Assembly: GCA_030267565.1 (NCBI GenBank)
Contig: BRXU01000036.1
Location: 372,001 to 436,000, forward strand
Reading direction: 5' to 3'
Length of the DNA stretch: 64,000 nt
DNA from: Pleodorina starrii
Lineage: Eukaryota; Chlorophyta; Chlorophyceae; Chlamydomonadales; Volvocaceae
Shown here: positions 56,750-64,000 of the stretch, piece by piece
Numbering within the stretch: the first letter of the stretch is position 1
Layout: the number at the start of each line of letters is the position of its first letter
The notes under the pieces: model-generated
The model's input: only the letters and a program-made list of their open reading frames with translations
The model's database searches: none
Told to the model about the DNA's origin: nothing
Position numbers and translations under genes: made by a program

Positions 56750-59064
56750 TGTCACGACACACTGCGTCTCTGGCACATCGGGTAGAGCTCCGCGCCCAAT
56801 CCCATATATGACTGAATCTAGCGGCCAAAGATACCTGCATTCGTACTGCAGACTGGTAAAGGTGACTCGAGCTTGTTGGGCAGGCCTGACCGGGCCTTTC
56901 TATCGTAGCCGGGCTTAGGGATCCTGCCGTACTTGGATCATGAGCGGCACTCAGTTCCCGCTCAGGCAGTGATCGCCGGAGTGACGGCACTCAGATCCCG
57001 TCTTCCGGAGTAGATTCCGGGGCATTCCCCCATCCTTAACCGAGGAGGGGTTTCCTGGTGTAGACCGTACAATCCAGGCTTTCGTCACGCTGTGTCAATT
57101 ACGCTGTGTGTCGTGACAGCTGTCACGACACACTGCGTCTCTGGCACATCGGGTAGTGCTCCGCGCCCACCCCCCCCCCCACACCAGAAATCCCGAACTG
57201 GGTTTTTCGTGGGGAACACCTCACCAGTGGCCGGCCGTGTGATTCGAACCCACGCCGCGTACCGCTAGACGGGGTTCCCGCAACTCCCCCCATATATGAC
57301 TGAATCTAGCGGCCAAGGAAATCTGCATTCGTACTGCAGACTGGTAAAGGTGACTCGAGCTTGTTGGGCAGGCCTGACCGGGCCTTTCTATCGTAGCCGG
57401 GCTTAGGGATCCTGCCGTACTTGGATCATGAGCGGCACTCAGCTCCCGCTCAGGCAGTGATCGCCGGAGTGACGGCACTCAGATCCCGTCTTCCGGAGTA
57501 GATTCCGGGGCATTCCCCCATCCTTAACCGAGGAGGGGTTTCCTGGTGTAGACCGTACAATCCAGGCTTTCGTCACGCTGTGTCAATTACGCTGTGTGTC
57601 GTGACAGCTGTCACGACACACTGCGTCTCTGGCACATCGGGTAGTGCTCCGTGCCCAACCCCCCCCACACCAGAAACCCCGAACTGGGTTTTTCGTGGGG
57701 AACACCTCACCAGTGGCCGGCCGTGTGATTCGAACCCACGCCGTGTACCGCTAGGCGGGGTTCCCGCAACTTCCCCCATATATGACTGAATCTAGCGGCC
57801 AAAGATACCTGCATTCGTACTGCAGACTGATAAAGGTGACTCGAGCTTGTTGGGCAGGCCTGACCGGGCCTTTCTATCGTAGCCGGGCTGAGGGATCCTG
57901 CCGTACTTGGATCATGAGCGGCACTCAGCTCCCGCTCAGGCAGTGATCGCCGGAGTGACGGCACTCAGATCCCGTCTTCCGGAGTAGATTCCGGGGCATT
58001 CCCCCATCCTTAACCGAGGAGGGGTTTCCTGGTGTAGACCGTACAATCCAGGCTTTCGTCACGCTGTGTCAATTACGCTGTGTGTCGTGACAGCTGTCAC
58101 GACACACTGCGTCTCTGGCACATCGGGTAGTGCTCCGCGCCCACCCCCCCCCCACACCAGAAATCCCGAACTGGGTTTTTCGTGGGGAACACCTCACCAG
58201 TGGCCGGCCGTGTGATTCGAACCCACGCCGCGTACCGCTAGACGGGGTTCCCGCAACTCCCCCCATATATGACTGAATCTAGCGGCCAAGGAAATCTGCA
58301 TTCGTACTGCAGACTGGTAAAGGTGACTCGAGCTTGTTGGGCAGGCCTGACCGGGCCTTTCTATCGTAGCCGGGCTTAGGGATCCTGCCGTACTTGGATC
58401 ATGAGCGGCACTCAGCTCCCGCTCAGGCAGTGATCGCCGGAGTGACGGCACTCAGATCCCGTCTTCCGGAGTAGATTCCGGGGCATTCCCCCATCCTTAA
58501 CCGAGGAGGGGTTTCCTGGTGTAGACCGTACAATCCAGGCTTTCGTCACGCTGTGTCAATTACGCTGTGTGTCGTGACAGCTGTCACGACACACTGCGTC
58601 TCTGGCACATCGGGTAGTGCTCCGTGCCCAACCCCCCCCACACCAGAAACCCCGAACTGGGTTTTTCGTGGGGAACACCTCACCAGTGGCCGGCCGTGTG
58701 ATTCGAACCCACGCCGTGTACCGCTAGGCGGGGTTCCCGCAACTTCCCCCATATATGACTGAATCTAGCGGCCAAAGATACCTGCATTCGTACTGCAGAC
58801 TGATAAAGGTGACTCGAGCTTGTTGGGCAGGCCTGACCGGGCCTTTCTATCGTAGCCGGGCTGAGGGATCCTGCCGTACTTGGATCATGAGCGGCACTCA
58901 GCTCCCGCTCAGGCAGTGATCGCCGGAGTGACGGCACTCAGATCCCGTCTTCCGGAGTAGATTCCGCGGCGTTCCCCATCCTTGACCGAGGAGGGGTTTC
59001 CTGGTGTAGACCGTACAATCCAGGCTTTCGACACGCTGTGTCAATTACGCTGTGTATCGTGACA
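56750..59064. mobile_element. Array of five TIR monomers, TSD TGTA
   Basis: Monomers 56750-57118, 57121-57606, 57609-58092, 58095-58579 and 58582-59064 are head to tail, joined by GC. Each begins TGTCACGACACA and ends TGTGTCGTGACA (TGTATCGTGACA in the last). TGTA lies on both sides (56746-56749 and 59065-59068). The empty site agaagctgtacgtaggagcc is intact at 54440-54459. The first monomer is 369 bp. The others carry an extra block of about 115 bp with a tRNA-like sequence and alternate between two subtypes. Confidence 0.88.
57211..57280 (-). repeat. tRNA-like (SINE-type) block in TIR monomer
   Basis: The - strand has a GGGAAC...GTTCCC terminal stem, a box-A-like GTCTAGCGGTA and a box-B-like GGGTTCGAATC only about 8 nt apart, with no anticodon arm. 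The block of about 115 bp is absent from the first monomer of each array and present in all the others. Confidence 0.6.
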
Positions 59065-59455
59065 TGTACGTAGGAGCCTGATCGATGGTAGATACATGCG
59101 TGCTACTGTTGATTGGCAACAAACAAACGATTCTGAAATACAAACCCAAGTGACGAAATGAAATGGGCACACAGCACAGAAAATAATCGACACACTGCTG
59201 CTGGGGCCACTATAGCAAAGCCAACTCCTCACCATGAGCGCCACATACAAATGGCCGATGAAGTCGATCGCATCAGTAAAGCCTTCAGTTTCTGACCATG
59301 CAAGCAAAAGCTCCATCGATCCATGATGTCACCTGGTATGTAGCATTACCATTGCATGGATGCATGGAAGGAATTATATACCTAGATAGCTTGCGTGTAC
59401 CAATATTGGCATTCATCATGTGTGCGTGCCACAGCAAAATTGCGGGGAGTGTATC

Positions 59456-59540
59456 TCCGATCTGCCTGGATCGAACAGGCGACCTAAGGATGTCTCTGCA
59501 CAATTACAGTCCTTCGCTCTTCCAGCTGAGCTAAGATCGG
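59456..59540 (-). tRNA. tRNA-Tyr (GTA), with 12-nt intron, copy 3
   Basis: Identical to the 51155-51239 gene. Confidence 0.96.
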
Positions 59541-59559
59541 TCACTACTCGCACTCCATA

Positions 59560-59631
59560 TATCGAGACCAGGTTACGATCCTGGGACATCGGGGTTATGA
59601 GCCCCGCACGCTTCCGCTGCGCCATCTCGAT
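59560..59631 (-). pseudogene. Initiator tRNA-Met copy 3, A58 lost
   Basis: It shares the A58-to-T change with copy 2 and has a further substitution in the variable region (AGGTC to ATGTC, + 59588). Confidence 0.75.
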
Positions 59632-60205
59632 CTGAGCACTGCTAAGGTAGGGGATTTTACCGGCTCCCTTCCCAATCAGTGATCAGCATATTTAGGCTGA
59701 AGGGTATGTCCCAAGCAAACATCCGTCGAGCACTCATCGATCTACTATGCTCACTCCATCACACCCCTCATCCATTCATCATGCTGTGTATGCTCCGCGC
59801 ATGTTGTACAGTGGGCTTCAGACCCTCTCAAGGGTCCTTGTAAGGGTAAAGCTTGCGGAACGCTGGACAAGCTAGCAAAGCCCAGCGCAGCCAGGTTGGA
59901 TAGCATGAGCCATTTAAAAGGAATGTGTGAGCCCATGGACTATTCACCAAGACCAACCGTCATGGAGGACTCGCCAAGATGGAGCTCCCTAGCTAATCTC
60001 AGATGGTCTGCTGGTCGCCAACGGACGACGGACAAAGAGCAGGTAGATAGGTATACAGACTTGATACCAACTCATGGACTGCGTGCAAATGCTGGAAGTG
60101 GACCCCAGCGCCAGGATGCCGGCCAAAGAATGGTGGGACATTTTCGGAGCAGAAAGAAAAAGAGATGACACAAGGAGGCTGCCTTGAATAGATAGAGAAG
60201 CTGTA

Positions 60206-61550
60206 TGTCACGACACACTGCGTCTCTGGCACATCGGGTAGAGCTCCGCGCCCAATCCCATATATGACTGAATCTAGCGGCCAAAGATACCTGCATTCGT
60301 ACTGCAGACTGGTAAAGGTGACTCGAGCTTGTTGGGCAGGCCTGACCGGGCCTTTCTATCGTAGCCGGGCTTAGGGATCCTGCCGTACTTGGATCATGAG
60401 CGGCACTCAGTTCCCGCTCAGGCAGTGATCGCCGGAGTGACGGCACTCAGATCCCGTCTTCCGGAGTAGATTCCGGGGCATTCCCCCATCCTTAACCGAG
60501 GAGGGGTTTCCTGGTGTAGACCGTACAATCCAGGCTTTCGTCACGCTGTGTCAATTACGCTGTGTGTCGTGACAGCTGTCACGACACACTGCGTCTCTGG
60601 CACATCGGGTAGTGCTCCGCGCCCACCCCCCCCCCCCCCACACCAGAAATCCCGAACTGGGTTTTTCGTGGGGAACACCTCACCAGTGGCCGGCCGTGTG
60701 ATTCGAACCCACGCCGCGTACCGCTAGACGGGGTTCCCGCAACTCCCCCCATATATGACTGAATCTAGCGGCCAAGGAAATCTGCATTCGTACTGCAGAC
60801 TGGTAAAGGTGACTCGAGCTTGTTGGGCAGGCCTGACCGGGCCTTTCTATCGTAGCCGGGCTTAGGGATCCTGCCGTACTTGGATCATGAGCGGCACTCA
60901 GCTCCCGCTCAGGCAGTGATCGCCGGAGTGACGGCACTCAGATCCCGTCTTCCGGAGTAGATTCCGGGGCATTCCCCCATCCTTAACCGAGGAGGGGTTT
61001 CCTGGTGTAGACCGTACAATCCAGGCTTTCGTCACGCTGTGTCAATTACGCTGTGTGTCGTGACAGCTGTCACGACACACTGCGTCTCTGGCACATCGGG
61101 TAGTGCTCCGTGCCCAACCCCCCCCACACCAGAAACCCCGAACTGGGTTTTTCGTGGGGAACACCTCACCAGTGGCCGGCCGTGTGATTCGAACCCACGC
61201 CGTGTACCGCTAGGCGGGGTTCCCGCAACTTCCCCCATATATGACTGAATCTAGCGGCCAAAGATACCTGCATTCGTACTGCAGACTGATAAAGGTGACT
61301 CGAGCTTGTTGGGCAGGCCTGACCGGGCCTTTCTATCGTAGCCGGGCTGAGGGATCCTGCCGTACTTGGATCATGAGCGGCACTCAGCTCCCGCTCAGGC
61401 AGTGATCGCCGGAGTGACGGCACTCAGATCCCGTCTTCCGGAGTAGATTCCGCGGCGTTCCCCATCCTTGACCGAGGAGGGGTTTCCTGGTGTAGACCGT
61501 ACAATCCAGGCTTTCGACACGCTGTGTCAATTACGCTGTGTATCGTGACA
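60206..61550. mobile_element. Array of three TIR monomers, TSD TGTA
   Basis: Monomers are 60206-60574 (short, no tRNA-like block), 60577-61065 and 61068-61550. They match monomers 1, 2 and 5 of the first array. TGTA flanks both sides (60202-60205 and 61551-61554). Confidence 0.88.
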
Positions 61551-61941
61551 TGTACGTAGGAGCCTGATCGATGGTAGATACATGCGTGCTACTGTTGATT
61601 GGCAACAAACAAACGATTCTGAAATACAAACCCAAGTGACGAAATGAAATGGGCACACAGCACAGAAAATAATCGACACACTGCTGCTGGGGCCACTATA
61701 GCAAAGCCAACTCCTCACCATGAGCGCCACATACAAATGGCCGATGAAGTCGATCGCATCAGTAAAGCCTTCAGTTTCTGACCATGCAAGCAAAAGCTCC
61801 ATCGATCCATGATGTCACCTGGTATGTAGCATTACCATTGCATGGATGCATGGAAGGAATTATATACCTAGATAGCTTGCGTGTACCAATATTGGCATTC
61901 ATCATGTGTGCGTGCCACAGCAAAATTGCGGGGAGTGTATC

Positions 61942-62026
61942 TCCGATCTGCCTGGATCGAACAGGCGACCTAAGGATGTCTCTGCACAATTACAGTCCTT
62001 CGCTCTTCCAGCTGAGCTAAGATCGG
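61942..62026 (-). tRNA. tRNA-Tyr (GTA), with 12-nt intron, copy 4
   Basis: Identical to the 51155-51239 gene. Confidence 0.96.
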
Positions 62027-62045
62027 TCACTACTCGCACTCCATA

Positions 62046-62117
62046 TATCGAGACCAGGTTTCGATCCTGGGACCTCGGGGTTATGAGCCCCGCACGCTTC
62101 CGCTGCGCCATCTCGAT
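62046..62117 (-). tRNA. Initiator tRNA-Met (CAT), intact copy
   Basis: This is the only copy with both a sound D stem (GCGC/GCGT) and the normal T loop ATCGAAA. The A1:T72 pair, three G-C pairs next to the anticodon loop, A54 and A60 mark it as the initiator. It lies 19 nt upstream of tRNA-Tyr in transcription order. Confidence 0.95.
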
Positions 62118-62691
62118 CTGAGTACTGCTTAGGTAGGGGATTTTACCGGCTCCCTTCCCAATCAGTGATCAGCATATTTAGGCTGAAGGGTATGTCCCAA
62201 GCAAACATCCGTCGAGCACTCATCGATCTACTATGCTCACTCCATCACACCCCTCATCCATTCATCATGCTGTGTATGCTCCGCGCATGTTGTACAGTGG
62301 GCTTCAGACCCTCTCAAGGGTCCTTGTAAGGGTAAAGCTTGCGGAACGCTGGACAAGCTAGCAAAGCCCAGCGCAGCCAGGTTGGATAGCATGAGCCATT
62401 TAAAAGGAATGTGTGAGCCCATGGACTATTCACCAAGACCAACCGTCATGGAGGACTCGCCAAGATGGAGCTCCCTAGCTAATCTCAGATGGTCTGCTGG
62501 TCGCCAACGGACGACGGACAAAGAGCAGGTAGATAGGTATACAGACTTGATACCAACTCATGGACTGCGTGCAAATGCTGGAAGTGGACCCCAGCGCCAG
62601 GATGCCGGCCAAAGAATGGTGGGACATTTTCGGAGCAGAAAGAAAAAGAGATGACACAAGGAGGCTGCCTTGAATAGATAGAGAAGCTGTA

Positions 62692-64000
62692 TGTCACGAC
62701 ACACTGCGTCTCTGGCACATCGGGTAGAGCTCCGCGCCCAATCCCATATATGACTGAATCTAGCGGCCAAAGATACCTGCATTCGTACTGCAGACTGGTA
62801 AAGGTGACTCGAGCTTGTTGGGCAGGCCTGACCGGGCCTTTCTATCGTAGCCGGGCTTAGGGATCCTGCCGTACTTGGATCATGAGCGGCACTCAGTTCC
62901 CGCTCAGGCAGTGATCGCCGGAGTGACGGCACTCAGATCCCGTCTTCCGGAGTAGATTCCGGGGCATTCCCCCATCCTTAACCGAGGAGGGGTTTCCTGG
63001 TGTAGACCGTACAATCCAGGCTTTCGTCACGCTGTGTCAATTACGCTGTGTGTCGTGACAGCTGTCACGACACACTGCGTCTCTGGCACATCGGGTAGTG
63101 CTCCGCGGGGGGGGGCGCCCCCCCCCCCCCCCCCCCCACACCAGAAATCCCGAACTGGGTTTTTCGTGGGGAACACCTCACCAGTGGCCGGCCGTGTGAT
63201 TCGAACCCACGCCGCGTACCGCTAGACGGGGTTCCCGCAACTCCCCCCATATATGACTGAATCTAGCGGCCAAGGAAATCTGCATTCGTACTGCAGACTG
63301 GTAAAGGTGACTCGAGCTTGTTGGGCAGGCCTGACCGGGCCTTTCTATCGTAGCCGGGCTTAGGGATCCTGCCGTACTTGGATCATGAGCGGCACTCAGC
63401 TCCCGCTCAGGCAGTGATCGCCGGAGTGACGGCACTCAGATCCCGTCTTCCGGAGTAGATTCCGGGGCATTCCCCCATCCTTAACCGAGGAGGGGTTTCC
63501 TGGTGTAGACCGTACAATCCAGGCTTTCGTCACGCTGTGTCAATTACGCTGTGTGTCGTGACAGCTGTCACGACACACTGCGTCTCTGGCACATCGGGTA
63601 GTGCTCCGTGCCCAACCCCCCCCACACCAGAAACCCCGAACTGGGTTTTTCGTGGGGAACACCTCACCAGTGGCCGGCCGTGTGATTCGAACCCACGCCG
63701 TGTACCGCTAGGCGGGGTTCCCGCAACTTCCCCCATATATGACTGAATCTAGCGGCCAAAGATACCTGCATTCGTACTGCAGACTGATAAAGGTGACTCG
63801 AGCTTGTTGGGCAGGCCTGACCGGGCCTTTCTATCGTAGCCGGGCTGAGGGATCCTGCCGTACTTGGATCATGAGCGGCACTCAGCTCCCGCTCAGGCAG
63901 TGATCGCCGGAGTGACGGCACTCAGATCCCGTCTTCCGGAGTAGATTCCGCGGCGTTCCCCATCCTTGACCGAGGAGGGGTTTCCTGGTGTAGACCGTAC
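62692..64000. mobile_element. Third TIR array, truncated by window end
   Basis: Monomers are 62692-63060 (short), 63063-63563 and 63566-64000 (partial). The partial one already shows the substitutions typical of a last monomer (ccgcggcgttcc). Monomer 2 has an odd G9CG/C20 run at 63109-63137. Confidence 0.85.

Larger units (their letters stand above)
55727..59182 (-). repeat. tRNA-array core unit 2 with inserted TIR array
   Basis: The core is 55727-56749 plus 59069-59182 (1023 + 114 bp). A 2315-bp array of TIR monomers sits between, flanked by TGTA duplications. Its tRNA genes are on the - strand. Confidence 0.9.
59183..61668 (-). repeat. tRNA-array core unit 3 with inserted TIR array
   Basis: The core is 59183-60205 plus 61555-61668, the same 1023 + 114 bp as unit 2. 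The inserted TIR array has three monomers instead of five, so the overall period shortens from 3456 to 2486 bp. Confidence 0.9.
61669..64000 (-). repeat. tRNA-array core unit 4, cut by window end
   Basis: The core is 61669-62691, followed by a TIR array that runs to the end of the window. The last 114 bp of the core are not reached. Confidence 0.88.

Noticed and set aside
57221..57478. Recurrent 85-aa frame on the - strand in every TIR monomer
   Set aside because: It repeats because the DNA repeats. No ATG context, domain or codon bias is seen, and the frame crosses the tRNA-like block.

Overview
The window looks like nuclear DNA of a chlamydomonadalean (volvocine-type) green alga. It is very GC-rich and packed with intron-rich genes. 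Proteins carry long Ala/Gly/Pro/Gln runs, introns hold large simple-sequence arrays, TTTTAGGG-like telomeric motifs are scattered through introns, and TGTAA-type poly(A) signals follow some genes. There is no bacterial operon structure. The species cannot be fixed from the sequence alone. All gene models were built by hand from reading frames, GT/AG sites and phase matching, without transcript support.

Genes, left to right. (1) MOB1 kinase activator, + strand, 238-1973, six exons. (2) Haspin-type protein kinase, + strand, about 2351-9552, with a long disordered N-terminus and a clear C-terminal kinase domain. (3) A 20-exon + strand gene, 10904-23715, predicted 1467 aa, joining an RGG-rich N-terminus, acidic coiled stretches, leucine-rich repeats and a C-terminal PIN nuclease-like domain. 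(4) A 17-exon - strand gene, 25851-41336, predicted 2936 aa, low-complexity over about two thirds of its length and with two calponin-homology-like domains near the C-terminus. (5) A small basic + strand protein, 42254-43390, start unresolved. (6) A 284-aa membrane protein on the - strand, 46313-47444. MOB1 (mitotic exit/Hippo-type signalling) and haspin (histone H3 Thr3 kinase) are both cell-division genes, but nothing in the sequence shows that their adjacency is functional.

From about 48 kb the character changes to repeats: G-rich minisatellites, a roughly 650-bp (GGGGC)n satellite and a small TG...CA direct-repeat element. From 50.6 kb to the end there is a tandem array of a core unit of about 1137 bp. 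Each full unit carries, on the - strand, an initiator tRNA-Met gene followed 19 nt later by an intron-containing tRNA-Tyr gene. Comparing the four full copies gives empty and filled sites for several insertions. These are a 578-bp element with terminal inverted repeats and a GCTA duplication, two copies of a hairpin-ended element of about 1.17 kb at AA targets, and a TGTCACGACACA-ended element. The last sits at the same TGTA site in three units and has itself multiplied into head-to-tail arrays of five, three and at least three monomers. The tRNA-Tyr genes are identical in all four units. Three of the four initiator tRNA genes are damaged: two share a substitution at the invariant A58 and one has a D-stem mismatch.
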